From: Prinia subflava | Lineage: Eukaryota; Chordata; Aves; Passeriformes; Cisticolidae | DNA length: 64,000 nucleotides | NCBI RefSeq assembly: GCF_021018805.1 | Contig: NC_086247.1 | Coordinates: 94,686,838 to 94,750,837, forward strand | Direction of reading: 5' to 3' | Part shown: positions 49,901 to 63,369 of the stretch, one piece after another | Numbering within the stretch: position 1 is the first letter of the stretch | Layout of the letters: each line of letters begins with the position of its first letter | Notes under the pieces: model-generated | What the model was told of the DNA's origin: nothing | Seen by the model: only the letters and a program-made list of their open reading frames with translations | Databases searched by the model: none | Position numbers and translations under genes: made by a program

Positions 49901-52900
49901 AAACTTGTGAAAATACCAGAATACTATAATAATGGATTCTGCAGCGAAAAAAGCACCTATTATTAGAGCAGTAGAAGTGACAAGAAAAGTATTTGCTATA
50001 ATTTAATACTTTTTATTTTCTTCATTAATTTTTGGGAACCAAAAAATTGATTCAATAAAATTGTGTCATTCCAAACAACTCAAGAATAAACTATTCCATG
50101 TCATTTTTTATATCAAAGTATAATATTCAGGAGAGTGAGATTACTCAGATTTGTACATTTGGAAGACATTTACTTTTCTTGGATTTAGTATGTCTCTTTA
50201 CCCCTTAGAATAACAATAAGCTAAATGGGGGGGGGGGAAATTCATTTTACCACACCTAATATATACCCAGTTTCAAAATTGATAGCTTAGATATCTATAT
50301 GGAAATTCCTACTGATATCCAATTTGCAGGGTCTTCTGCCCTTTGCTGTGAAGCTCTGACAGAGATCTGGTGGCCCGCCTGCATGGTGTTTATCCTAGCC
50401 CTAGAAAGGATAAAGATTAGTGTGCCAGGATCACACTGGAAACTCTAGCAGGGATGGAAGTCAAAAGCCTTTCTCTTAAGTCCAAAGCATGCAGTCATCC
50501 TCTCGTTCTTTAATAAGTGAGATAGGAAAAAATATTTTGAATTTGCTACTTACGGGCAACATTCTAGGGGGTTCTTAAAAAGCAGCAGTAAGGGACAGAG
50601 TCTCTGTCATTCTTAATATCTGCATTTTCACTATGGAATTAATAACAGTGCATGAAGAAAGGTAATTTTGGTTAGTGAAAACTTACAAAACTACTGTCCC
50701 TGGAGAAACACCTCTAAATATAAGCAAATAACTTAAGCCATTCTGTATTCTGAAAAACTCTTAGTTTATCTTCAGTTAAATTACTTATCTTTCAGATAAT
50801 TTGTGCTTGTGGCATCAATGACTCTGGTGGTTTTGTTTATTGAAAGCTTTGGTAGGTTTCATTTCAGAAAGGGAGAAAGTTAGCAGTTAAATTTTTAAAA
50901 GCCTCAAAAGGTCCATTACAATATGGACTTTAGCTTTTTGTTCTCCACTTGTGGTAATGACCAGTGTGGTTCAAATGCTGAACAAGATAATGCGACGGTC
51001 TGAGAAACCTGCTGAGATATCTGTTAAGAGAAGATCTGTATTAACGAAATTGCATCATCATTTTGGCAGATGTCAGTCTTGTGAAGTCACTTTAGATAAA
51101 ATCAGAACAATTTTATATAACTGCACAGCTGTCAAAAGCAGTATTTTCTGCCAACTCCTACCTACAACTTTAATTAATTTGAGCCCACCCTAGTTTTTAT
51201 ATGGTTCATGTAGTGCTTGGGAGATACCAAAATTGATATGATCACACACAGGACTCAGAGTATGCCTGACTATCACAAACCTGCTTTTATTTTTTTTTCT
51301 AGGCCCACATTTGTTCTAGTGGTTTCTCCTAACTTCTGTCCCCCTCATTAACCACTCCTCTTGTAACTATCGGTGATTGTCTGGTGTACAAGACCCAGTT
51401 TGCAGAGGCCCCATACATAAAAATACATGAATCGTTGCTTTTAATAAGCTGAGGCTTGCAGTACAGCTGTGCTTCCAGAAATCCCAGATTGGATTCAGTT
51501 CATGTTGCTGGACACCAGAACTGTCCCTGGTGCAACCACTGTGGGACAACAATGAAACTAGAGATGGAGTTCCCTACACCAGTGTACTTCAGATCTAATG
51601 AACACTTAGTTACCACTGATACTGTGCTAATGCCAGAAATCTAAAATCTAAGAACAACTGTTCTAATCAGAAGTTTAGTCAGATTTAATCAAAATTCTGC
51701 TCTTAGTTGAGTAGTCAAAATGGAATTTATCTGACTTTCACCTTTGAAACCAACTTTTCAAGAAGCAAAATACAAGACAAGTAGGACAGTTTGATTTTTT
51801 TGAGCTGCAGCAGCCTAGCCAGGCAAAACTTTGTAGAAATGTGCCACCTGTAATGTAGAGTCCTCCCCAGCTTCTATTGAACTAAATACCTATGAAGGCA
51901 GAGTTTGCTGTAGCAGGCAGGAGGAGATTCCCTACAGCATATTGTCCATTACATTCTGACTATTGGACAGAGGTCAGCTCAGGATCACTCCAAAATAAAG
52001 TGCCCCAAAGGGATGTATGGACATTGGTTGGAGACAATAGAAAGGGTTAAGAAATGATGGATTAGTGACTATTGGAGGAATTTTGGGGTGGCCTGGGCAT
52101 TGATCAGTGGGTGTGAGCAATGGTTGTATGGATCACTTGTTTCTCTTGGATCTTTGGGGTTTTGTTTTGTTGTTTTGTTTTGGTTTTGTGGTTTTTTTCA
52201 CATTACAGGATTTATAATCATTAATATTATCTCAAGTATTACTAATATTGTTGTTATGTTTTACTTTGCTTCAATCATTAAACCATTCTTATCTCAGCCC
52301 TTGAGTTGTGATGGGTTTTTTTTTTGGACAGAAGGAATTGGTTGGTTGGTTGGTTTTATTTGCTTTTTAAATTTTTTTTTCTTAGTCTCCTTGCCATCCT
52401 ATTGTTGATACTCTGGGGAGGAAGTGAGTAAGCAACTGCATAAAACTTAGCTGCCTGGGATTAAACCAGGACACATTCTTATTTTTGCAGACATCTTCAA
52501 TGCAAATATCTTTCACTATCATCTTTTTTGTCTTTGGGTGTTTCTTCAATTTTTTACAACCTGTTACACTACAAGAGTAGTGGTAGCAGATCTTATATGT
52601 GGTTCTAATTACCAAAGACAAATTAAGTTAATGTCAGACAAACATGTAATACTTATAATTTTTTTAAAGTTTTCTGAGCAGAGATATTTTGCAAGTTATG
52701 TTTATTATTTCTTTATAGCATAGTGACCACCAAAAATATCACATTACTGGTTGTACTGCCGTAAAGCCATTTCAGGTCACTTAATGAAGTAATAGAAATA
52801 AAGGGAGTTTTTTATGCTAGAAAGTGTTATGTGATATATTAATAAAATAATAAAATTTTGTTTAATATAAAAAATTATTAAGTGATGCTGAAGCCAAATT

Positions 52901-53447
52901 TTTCTATACCATGCTGTAAAACTTGACTAAAAGATAATTAAAACTAAAAGATAATTTAAAAATTAAAATTTTTGTAAGCTACCAAAGAGAATATTTCTGT
53001 ATAACATTCTATCAAAGTAATTAATTGGCTGAACCAGATTTTACATCATTAGAGATGGCCAAAGTAGCAGGCAATTGGAATGTGATGTGTTCAACATAAT
53101 TTTACTAATTTTTTTATTTCCTGTGCAGTTATTTATGCTGTCCTAACTTCTGAAAACAGTTGGAGGACATTTTAAGTTCAAGTACAAGTTTCTAACCAGT
53201 TCCATTTGAAGTGTTGTTTCTATAAAAAAGAAGCAAAGCATGTTATCATCTTTATGGATGTTTATTGCAGAAGTTAAAATTATTCTTCATTTTACATTCT
53301 GAAAAACAGCACCAGCAGTGTTGTGTTTAAATGTTGGGAGGTTTTCATATAATTGATTTGTTTAAGGAACTAAATTAGTGCAAGCTTTAATTCAGGAAAA
53401 AATTCACTCATTTACTTGATACATCTGGGTTTTTGTTTGTTTTTCAG

Positions 53448-53524
53448 GAACTGTAATTGGTGTTGTTATTTACACAGGCAAGGAAACACGAAGTGTAATG
53501 AACACATCAAATCCAAAAAATAAG
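53448..53524 (+). CDS. ATP9B: ATP9B internal exon f (77 nt)
   Basis: Acceptor TTTTTCAG (AG at 53446-53447), donor GTAAGT at 53525. The first two bases complete a glycine codon, then [20 protein letters not shown] and NPKNK, ending on a codon boundary. This is the end of the actuator domain ('G.V.YTG..T..M.N'), just before the linker to the third membrane helix. The VIYTGKET wording favours ATP9B. The next exon (expected VGLLDLEL) was not found before the window's end. Confidence 0.97.
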
Positions 53525-56500
53525 GTAAGTTAGTCTTACTCTGGAATTTCCAGATTCTGTTCTCAGAAAACTAAAAAATAGATGTACCTAAATCCAAATA
53601 TCTAGAAGTTTTTACTGTGATGTGTTTCATGTGTGTTGCTACCTTGAATTTTGGTACAAGAAGTAAATTCTGCCTCAGTTTCCTTTTGAAAGTAAAATGA
53701 TTCTTCCTTTAGCTAGGAGTGTTACAGGTAGTAGTGGGGGCATTTGTCTTTGAAATATCAATGTTCGTGTTGAGACCTCTATAATTCTGTCTCATAGCTA
53801 AATATTAATTTTCACTGCTCCCATATTATTTTACTGTAAAGTATTTGGCTAAAGCTACACAGTGTTTTTAAGGAGTGTTTATAACAGACTGCTAAAGTTT
53901 ATTCATGTTACCAGTGGTGGTAGAACAAGGTAGCTGATGTTCCAGTCAGTACCCAGAATACCCTTTCAGGGACTTTTGCTAGCAATTAAAACATTTTCAA
54001 GAGATTTTTCTATTGAGAAGATACCAGAAGTTTCAGTGCTTCCCTCTGTACAAGATTCTTTCAGTTCTAAGCAAAGCAAATAGCTCTTCACTTAATCAGT
54101 AATGGTTCTAATGTAAGTTGAGGAGCACTCTCAATTTTAAAGAAATAAAACTTTAGCTGTGGGCTGTACCTTACAACCTAGACCTGTATTTAGTAAGAAG
54201 ATAATTATAGTAAGAAAGGAAAAAATTATTGCAAGAGGTTTAGAAAAAAAATCAACTGTGACAGGTTGCCATTTTCACGCCATTCATAATAAGTTGCTCT
54301 GAGTAGGAACATCAAGAGCGAAATGATAATACAAATAGCTTGAAGCAGTTATTGCAGTCCCCTGAGTGTATTGATTTGTGTTTCTAATAAAGAGATGCTT
54401 TTAAATGTCTCATTGACAGAGACGGGTGATATGTACCATTACCAGGATTAAGATGGCCTTTTATTATTTTAATCTTTGTAACGTGCATTTGAAAATAATA
54501 GAGTAAAATGGCACTAGAATGTTTTTGATGTATGGTTAGTTTCTCTTCTACCTGATACAACGATAAGCCCTTCAGTAACAGAATCTTTCTCTTAAGAATT
54601 CGGAACAACTTCTGACTAATAAATAATTCTCAAAGGTGTTTAAAATGAAATTATTTAATGTAGTAAACTGACAGGGAAGTATGCATGTATGAGTGTAATA
54701 TGCATTACCTAAATTCAACGGGTTCTTGGGATTTATTAGGCTTTTAGTAAACGTTAAGTTTTTTGTATGTGACTATTTCAACCATAGTATTGGCATGGAG
54801 AATTTTTCTCTGTGGACTGAACAACCATGTTTAAAGCAGTAGCCAACATGTAACATGGCCAGTAAGGATGAACTTGGGAGCTGAAAACAGGAAAACACTT
54901 ACAGCTCTCACAGCTGAGTAAGTGATAAAATGGAGTACTGCACTGTAAAAAATAGTTGTCATCATTTTTAAGGTGTAGTTTTAGCTGTACCTTTCTGTGG
55001 AGTCTGCAACTCACTGTCTCTTATCTTCTACCATGGGATGAGATTGATTTGCATACTTCTGTATGATAAGACGCTTGCTGTCTGTAGGTGATATTTTGTG
55101 CTAGCTAGCCATGCAGAAGGTAGACAAACAGTACTCAGTTAGTTCTTTTTCTGTGTACTCGGGAATCTTCCTGTGTTTTCTCAAGCTTGACAACAACGGC
55201 TACATATTAGGTAGCGTATATAGCATTAGGACCCAAAAGGAGGGCAAAGGGAGACTAAAATAGCCTTTCAGAGTAGAAGATGTATTACATTGGAGAGATT
55301 AAAGATTTGAGCATTAAAAAAAAGAAATTTGCATCCAACTTGCTGGAACAAAATTAAAATTAAATTGATCAATTGTGCTATTGCTGCGAACTTGAGAGGA
55401 AAGAAGTCTGCAGCCTTTTCTCCTTTAGGAAAGAATTGTTTGAAATACTGTTTGAAACTAATTCTAAATGGCACATTGTCTCTCTCTGCTCCTCTTTGAA
55501 AACAAATGCAAATAACATTTCAGAGATGTTCCTGTACAACATGTTGATACACTCGTGTTGGGAACATAGTTCAGTGATGCTTGTGTCTTCTTTCTCTGGG
55601 AGAAAGCAAACACTGAGATCTCTGATTCCCAAATTACACTGTCAAATTGAAACTCATATGTCCAGAAATAAGCAAGAAATATATGGGCCTGACTCTTTTA
55701 TCAGTCCTCTCTTCATTGAAATACAGATAAGTGCTACAGTTGTATTTTTTGCTGGAGAATAACATTATTGCTGTGCTTCATACTATAAATTTGGGTTTTC
55801 TAATGGTAGATTTTTAGTTTTCTTTCTTAGGGGCAGATGTTTTGAATGAACCAACATTAAAATTTAGAGATGCAGACCTGATCTATAAACACTTAGCAAA
55901 AGACTGAAACTGAAATAAGTTTATGATATCTTACATAAGAAAAATTGTGAAATTTATGTACCTGTTCAAGTATGGGATTTATTCATATGTTAAACTTAGA
56001 AGGATTTATTGTGTTCACTGAAGTATTTAGTCATTCAAGCAACAATTTTCTTAACTTAAAGTCAACACTTACTTGTTTTATTACAATTGTAAAAAATGTT
56101 TAATTGCCTAAGGATGCAGACACAGCCTGAAAAACACAAAGATAGAGAGCATAGAATTTTCTTAATGGATCAATTCAATATGTTTTTAATTCCAACAATA
56201 TAAAGAAAAATTATTTCTGGAAAGGTTTAATTTCAGTCTAAGATGATATATGTTCTGTGCTTCAGATAAATGTGGAAGTGGTAACATCAACATTATATGT
56301 AATGACCCTCTGCATTTTACCTCATTGACAGTCACATCAGCTTACTCAGGAATGCAGTTCCAGCCTTTAAAGGAGAAAGAAAAAATCAGATTGAATTGTG
56401 CTCCTCACAATGCTGTAATCAGTAATCAATTCTGTTTGGATGGATATTCTTAAACCTTGGCTTTCTAGATGAAGTTGGACTTGTCAATACTAAAGGTCAT

Positions 56501-57539
56501 TTATAGGTGTTAATTAACCAAGAGGGAAATTAACAAACTAAGGTTATTTATTTATTTTCTCCGGCATTTTGTCGTGTTCTCACTCATATATATTTAAAGT
56601 GCAGAACAGTTTTTTATAATCTAAATTCAGAGTTACTTTTGCAGCTTTGGTCTTCATAGAAGCAGCCCTTCTGCAAATGTGACTTCTTTCCATCAATGGA
56701 AATAGCTTTTGGGGGTGAAGTTAAAAAACCACAGTATCCTTGGTGGGAGGTGGAAATAAATTCAATGGAAAGTATTTTGCGTACGAAGATTGAAACATTA
56801 AAATTACTTGGACTTTTCAATATATATACACCCAGAATGTATACACAGTAATGCATCAAAATTAGTAGAAATTATCTTAAATAGAATTCCTGAGAAATCA
56901 GTAGCCTCCCTAAAGGAGCTACAGCATGTAATTTGCCTAGTGTGCTTCAGATTCGTATAAAAATAGTTTTAATGTTGCTAATCCTTCCTTACAAGCAGCA
57001 TTGAAAACACTTTCCCCTCCTCCTTATTTTATGGAATTCTACATCTGCTGTTAAATTTTAACATCAGAAGTAAAACTTTGTAGTAACCATTTCATGTGTA
57101 CATCAAAATAGTAATATTGTAATATTGTTTTTACCCTAATTCTTAACTAGCTTGAAAGCTAACTAATCTTGTTGTTCCTGCTTTTGTTGCTTGTTTGCTG
57201 TTTTGATTTGCTTGTTTTAACAAATGAAAATCTCTAAAGAGTGGTTGCTTTTTTTTGGTGTGTGTGTGTGTATGTTGCCCTTGGTTATTTGAAAACTACT
57301 ATTCTGGTAGACTGAGGCAAAATAATTTTGCCACTCTCTCTCATTTTTTCTCTCCTCCCACAAAATTTCTTCCTGGTATTTTGTGACCAAATTTACTCCT
57401 CTGTATTTAAAAGGCTTTTATCTATGCTCTTTCTCCCTTTTTTATGAGGATGATTTTTAAAAAATATTTGCTAAAAAAGGACACGCCTCCCTCCAATTCT
57501 TTATTTGGAGTAGAATGGAATGGCTGGAACGGATTCATG

Positions 57540-57896
57540 TGTTCCCAGAAACGGATGCTATCACCATGAGATCTTCCTAGTTTGCTGAGTGTTCATACTA
57601 AAGTAGAAGTGTGCAGCTTCTCACACTCTTTAATGTAAACAGAAGATTGTGTTTTGTAAATATTGCCATTGTTATGAATTCCTTCTCCAAGAGAAGGGGA
57701 GGTTGAATGGACAGCCTCATTGACCAATGTGGGTAAGAGGTGGGAATGCCTATTCTCCAGTCCATGGTCACCTTGCTAGAAATATAAAATAGGAAAGAAT
57801 AAACAAGGTGGGGATTTTCTGCCCTGCTGCTCTGATCAACCCAAACTCCAGCTCCGAGTGTGTCTTTCTGGCTAGGCTCACAGCGACAGGATGCCA
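57540..57896 (+). mobile_element. Solo LTR, second copy of the small ERVK-like family
   Basis: Homologous to the reverse complement of 46436-46763. Shared blocks include TTTGCTGAGTGTTCATACTA, TGTTTTGTAAATATTG, TGTTATGAATTCCTTCTCCA, the GACCAATGTGG region, TCCATGGTCACCTTGC, and AATAAA (57798-57803) followed by TTCTGCCCTGCTGCTCTG. Both ends are approximate because this copy is more diverged and I could not find a convincing target-site duplication. The minus-strand frame 57598-57939 lies inside it and is not a gene. Confidence 0.82.
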
Positions 57897-60800
57897 CTTC
57901 ACCAATTTCCCTGTTCAGCATAGCTTTTTCTATACTCAAAATATACGCTTCTTCTGCCTTGACACATTTTTTTGAATGTCAATAAATTAGATTGTCCAGC
58001 ATCTTGTTAGTGGCATTAGTAAGCCATTCTTATCTGTTCTACTCCAAAGGCGTCTGACATTTCTAAGTCCAATTTGCATTTCTGTTCAGAACTTCATAAG
58101 GCCATTGACTTTTTCCTGCTGCTACATTGTTGTACAAGAGCCCAGTAATTTCACTTGCATATTTTCTGTTACTAAATTGATAATTTGGTGTTCAGTCTGT
58201 TTGAGAAGAATGGCTTTCTCTGGCTGTATGGCTGAAGGGTCAGGATAAGAGTAGAACAGTGAAAACTGTTACGTGGCTCTTCATGGCAAATGTTAAGGAT
58301 TTGTAAGAAAAATGTTTATGCAGCACTTATTATTGAAGTATAGTCTGCTGTAGTTAATCCTCCTAAAAACTTCTCTTTGTATTGGATAAAATTGAGAAAG
58401 CTGTCACTTTAGAGGTAGTATGTAGTCCCCATACTTAGTTTGTCCTCTGGCACAGAGCTTCTGTCCAAGAAAGTGCTTAACTACCAGTTTCTCATGAAGT
58501 ATGAGAATCCCTCTCTTGGTGTATGGGAGAATGTGTGGGATCAGGCCTCAGGAAAGTACATGTAATGTAGTGTTGTAGATGTTTTTCTCTTCATGTGCTG
58601 TCATCTCTGAGCAAAGGAAGGATAGTAGCACCTTGAAAAGCCTAGAGTGTCTCAGCAAGAAGGATAGAACAGTATTAGGTAAGAGGAAGACAAAAGGTAT
58701 TTTTCTTTAAAAGTTTGGAAAGAAAGGGCTAAATGGTAGAGGAGGCACCTTTGTTATTGCAAAATTAGAACGTAGAAATGTTGATGCTTGGAAACAGCAG
58801 TATTTTGGCAAACCAAGAACAAAAATTTTTTTGTCTCTCTGAGACAAAGAGAACATCTACCTACTGTAATTATCTTTAACACCATTAACTGAAATAGCAA
58901 GAGTGTCAAAGTGGGAATTTCAATGCTTAGATGACTAGTATGGAAAAAGCACAATTCTTCATAAGGGACCTGAGGTTTTCCATTTTCTTTGATATATAGA
59001 AAACTGGAAGAGTGCTAGATTTATACCATGAATTTAAGATAATATGAAAACAATAAGACTGAAAGTCTTCACTGACTTCCTTATGTGCATTTGTAGACAG
59101 AAATCACTTCATGCAAACAGTCTGTTGTGCTGGGGGTTTGGTACAACCTAATATTTTATTTACAGAGTGCTGCTTCTTTTCAGAGACTTGGTTGGGACAC
59201 TTTTGTCCGCATTGCCAATGTTTTTCAAGTAGTGATGTATATATTTTTATTCTCTTCTTCTTTACATTGTTCTCCTCAAAAGAAATAAAATGGTAGTACT
59301 ACAAATGGGAAACTGAGGCACAAGAGATAAAGGAGGTAGGGTGGGAGGAAAGCAGAAAGAGACTCAAAAGAAAGAGGAATTGTGGTCAGTTTAAGGTATT
59401 CAACTTAATTTCTTATCCAATCTAGCTGAATGTTTTACAGTACTCTTAGGTTTCAAAATTACTAATTTTGGGTTTGTGTCACATGATGTGTGTGGAATGG
59501 TGTGTACATGATGCCTGTAGCCTTAAAGTTCATCCTAATGTATTTTATTTGATATCTCAAAAGTATTAGATCATCACTAGCCTATCTACTTTGCTGTTAT
59601 ATCCCTTAGCTACAGAAATTGTTCCATGATGTGGCCTGCTATCAATTGACAAGTTAAAGTTACAGAATAATCTATGCCCTAACTTCTTATTTGTTCTGAA
59701 ACCAGCAATTAAACATATCATGCAATTGATATACCAAGGCATGCAATGGGTCTTTTCTGGCTGCATGTAAGTTGTGTGATGCACTGTCTTGCTGTGTGGT
59801 GCCTGAGGCACTCAGCCTGAATGCTCACAAGGACCATACTAAAGAGGTTGGCTGTGCTGTGCTATGGTACTGCTTTTTGTGGCATGGATGTTGAATCACT
59901 GTCCTTTTCCAATTGCTGCCACTTTCTGTTTACAATCCTACTGCAAGGCAAAGTATCAGCAACAATATAGAGTTTAATTCTAAACAAAATCATCGCTGTA
60001 CAACAATATACAGAACAAGCGAGGGAATGGCTCTTCGTTAGTGAGAGAATTCTCATTGTACTCTGGGTAAATTTCTGAGTTTACTGTGTATTTTGGAGTT
60101 CATGCCAAACTCTCCCACTGATTTTGCAAAGCTACATAATTTATTCACAGCTGTAAAATTCCTACAGTGTTAAATTCATTCCGTATTATAAGGCTATAGA
60201 AGAATAAAAATTGATATGTGCCAGAATGTGAATGACAAACCACAAGCCATGTCTAACTTGGAGTCCTAAATTCTTGTGATTTTCATTAAGAATGTTAGTT
60301 GATGTTCCGTGATTGCTCTCTTCACATTTTGGAGACTCCCATTAAAAAGTCGCTTGGATTTTGTCATCTTAGCATTTTTAGAACATGTGTAGGTTAGAAT
60401 TTGTCTCAGTAGTTCAGTGTCATTTCACACCGGTGTTTAAGGAAGGATCAGTGGTGGAGTATACCATTTCTGAAGTACTCTATAAATCTTGTAAAATTAA
60501 CCTCCAAAATAGTCAGAACAATTCTTAAACGGATCAAGTTATGGAATAGCAAAAGCCTGCTGCTATTCAGCTTATTCACCAAAAATTACATGTATTTTAC
60601 CTGTGGCAGTCTAGGCTAAAATGAATGATTTGTGGTAAAATAAAGAAAACATAGGAAATGTCATTCTGCAGGAGACAGTGCAAAAGGGAGATTCCCTGCA
60701 CGTTTGTCTTGTGTGGAAGGAATATCCCAGTAAGCTCTCAAAGAGGCAGACCCTGATGGCTGTTTCCTCTCAGCTGCTGCCTCCACTGCTGCTAGTCAGC

Positions 60801-63331
60801 TGAGGGAGTTTGCTTTTCTTCCTTACACTGCTCCTTATGGCTTTGTTGCCATTTAGAATTTAATCATGCCATTGGCAAAATGCAGCTGCTGGGAGGTGGA
60901 GAGGGTAGCGGCAAGGGGCACGTCCTCTCAGAGGGGACTTGGGACCTCATCCCACAGCTTAGAACTGTGGCGCTTTCAGAAGGCTCCACCTACAACGTCT
61001 TGATGGCAGTGAGCGAGCCAAAGTGGTGGCAACCAAAATAGTGATGTTGTGGAAGGAGGCTGTTTTGTGTTTTCCTACATTAGGGTTATGTTCTGTGCAC
61101 TGAGTGTTGTTAATAAGAACAGTGTACCACAGTCAGCAGGGTTTTTGTGGGTTTTTTTTCCTTATTGTGTGTATTTTATTGGAAGTCTGAAACCTTCTTT
61201 TTGGAATTATTCTTTCCTTAGTTGAGATCCATGCAAACACATTTCTGAAATGTCTAGTTTCAAAAACTTAATGCTGCAACTGTGTAGAAAGTCAGGTGTG
61301 CCTAAGGTCCTTATAAACTCTAGTTGTTATTAGGAAGAGTCTATATAATTTGTCTTTTGCGTAATTTTCATGATTTCTGCAGTTGTTTTCATATTTTTCT
61401 GAATAAGCTTAATTTTTTCCAATATGGAAAGGAACTATATAATAAGCAATAGAGATATTAGTTCTAGTGATGGTTAAGTTCAAAGTATATTGATTATTAT
61501 TTTTTACAATTATTATGAAAGAGGGATGTCCTAAATGTCAGAAACTAGGATGTTTAGGACCCACAGCACATTCTTAGAATAGATGCTCATCAGATTTTCA
61601 CAACTTTTATTTGGATGCTTTACAATTATTAATTATTGTTTACTGTTATGATTGGATAGCCTTCTCTTTGTGTAGAGCAAGTGTATGAAAACATCTTCTG
61701 AGGTTTTCATTTATGTGACTCCATAATTTATGCAGCTGAAGTCTCATGTATTTCTCTAATTACTGGAGGCTCAGAAACCATCATGATTCACATGACTTGA
61801 AATCTTAGTTTACACTGATGGACATCTAGAGGGAAAGGAAAGTTCTCTCTATATCAGGAAATAGAATTTCTTTTGAAGTAGGCTGAACATAGTGATCATA
61901 ATTAAGATAATTTACTTAGTTGTGTTTGCATGCTTGAAGTAACAAGCTTGTCATATTCTTAGCAAATACAATCTTTGCTCTTCTTTTTTACCTCAGTTCA
62001 GAGAGCAAGTCTGTGAATACATTTTAGTATTAACATCAGCATTCCAGCTTGTACAAGATGAAAATAATGTGGTTTGGATTGTGGATTAGTTTGTAACGAG
62101 TGGATTGCTCTTCATATTCTTCCCATCATATCTTTTGGAATGTATCCCAAAATACTGTTTATACAAAACAACATTCAGTTTCATTTCTTTTATTTGGAGA
62201 TACTGTGGAATTTTTTCTTAATCTCATAGTCTACAAGGAATCCACTCAAATATTTTCTTTTATAAAAGCAAAGATAGATGACTTGTGCCTCAGCTCAAGA
62301 AAGAAAGATTCTTAGTGATGTCTACTGGATTTGAGAGATAGGCCTTTTTTTTTTGTTTTTCTATGTGCCTATCACATAGAACTCTTCTTCTAGTCTAAGT
62401 TTGACAGTGGCTGGACAGTTGTTGATTTCAGGTTTTTTTGAAAAAAAGTTGAAAAAGTTTTTGATTCAGTTTGTTGTGATTCCCTACTGTATGGTCTCTG
62501 GAAGACACTATACTAGTACCATTCCTCTGCTTTGTATTCAGTATACCTTTCTTCTGACTGCCTTTCCCCCTTGTCTTGTTCTGCTTCTCCACCCTATTAT
62601 TCTGGTCTAACACCTTTACAAGCTCCACCTACCCCTCCCTCCCTCCTTCCTTGCTTCCTTCTCTTTACACGTGACACATGCTTGTTTTTTCCTCTGACAA
62701 TGTAGTACATTTGTGAAGAAGAAAGTTTAAATCTTTGGTAAGATTAAATTATCAAATAATAATCCATCACAATTTGTTTACCTTGAAAAATGCTATCTTG
62801 GTTAGTGTGCACTCATTTTGCAATGATAAAAGATCATGATCCTGGTTCACCTCTTCAGCTCTTATATCCATCTTCCTCCTTAGCCTGTTCAGGCGTCTCA
62901 CCTTCCTTTTAAAGCTTTTATCGCAACCCATGTATCTTTCATCTGCTCTGCTATCGACTTGTTGGCTTCAACTTGTGAATGTATGGTTGATTTTTTAACA
63001 GTTTTATGGATGGGAAGAGATTCCCCACAAGCAGCTGAGTAGCCGTTTCATTGAACTTATCTATACATACTTTTGAAATTCACAGAGGTTCTCTGGCTGT
63101 ATGTCCACCTCTTATTCTCACTTTTGGATTTTTGTTTCAGCTATTACTGTATCATTACTTTCTCCTTTGCACTCAAATCAATTTGTCTGTTCCTTGGCTT
63201 GTTCAGGTAGTTTATGCAGTACCTGGTGAAGGGCTGTGTCCCATCTAAGGGGATCTCACTCTTAATTTGCAGTTAAAAAAGCTGAAGCAAATTTGTGTGT
63301 ATTTATAAATGTGGAGGTTGTAGGAATCAAT

Positions 63332-63369
63332 TTTTGCAAGTGAGATACACCTGTATCTCACTTGCAAAA
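63332..63369. repeat. Perfect inverted repeat (17-bp arms, 4-nt loop)
   Basis: Left arm 63332-63348 (ttttgcaagtgagatac) and right arm 63353-63369 (gtatctcacttgcaaaa) are exact reverse complements separated by ACCT. It would fold into a tight hairpin in DNA or in the ATP9B pre-mRNA. The stem is too short for a usual microRNA precursor and there is no transposon structure around it. Confidence 0.93.

Larger units (their letters stand above)
44776..53447 (+). other. ATP9B: ATP9B intron e-f (8672 bp)
   Basis: Phase 1 intron. A 1691-bp LTR (45220-46910) with a nested second LTR lies near its start. A G-run sits at 50227-50236, and T/G-rich low complexity lies at about 52150-52380. From 46916 to 53447 I see no gene, RNA or transposon I can name. 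Confidence 0.85.

Noticed and set aside
56467..56495. Candidate for the next ATP9B exon: a reading of VGLVNTKG resembling VGLLDLEL
   Set aside because: Only the first residues agree, there is no acceptor directly before it, and the frame does not continue with the expected ATP9B sequence.
57598..57939. 113-codon minus-strand frame
   Set aside because: It lies almost entirely inside the small LTR copy and has no recognisable product.
63332..63369. MicroRNA precursor at the perfect hairpin
   Set aside because: Stem of 17 bp and loop of 4 nt are too short for normal Drosha/Dicer processing, and flanking sequence does not extend the stem.
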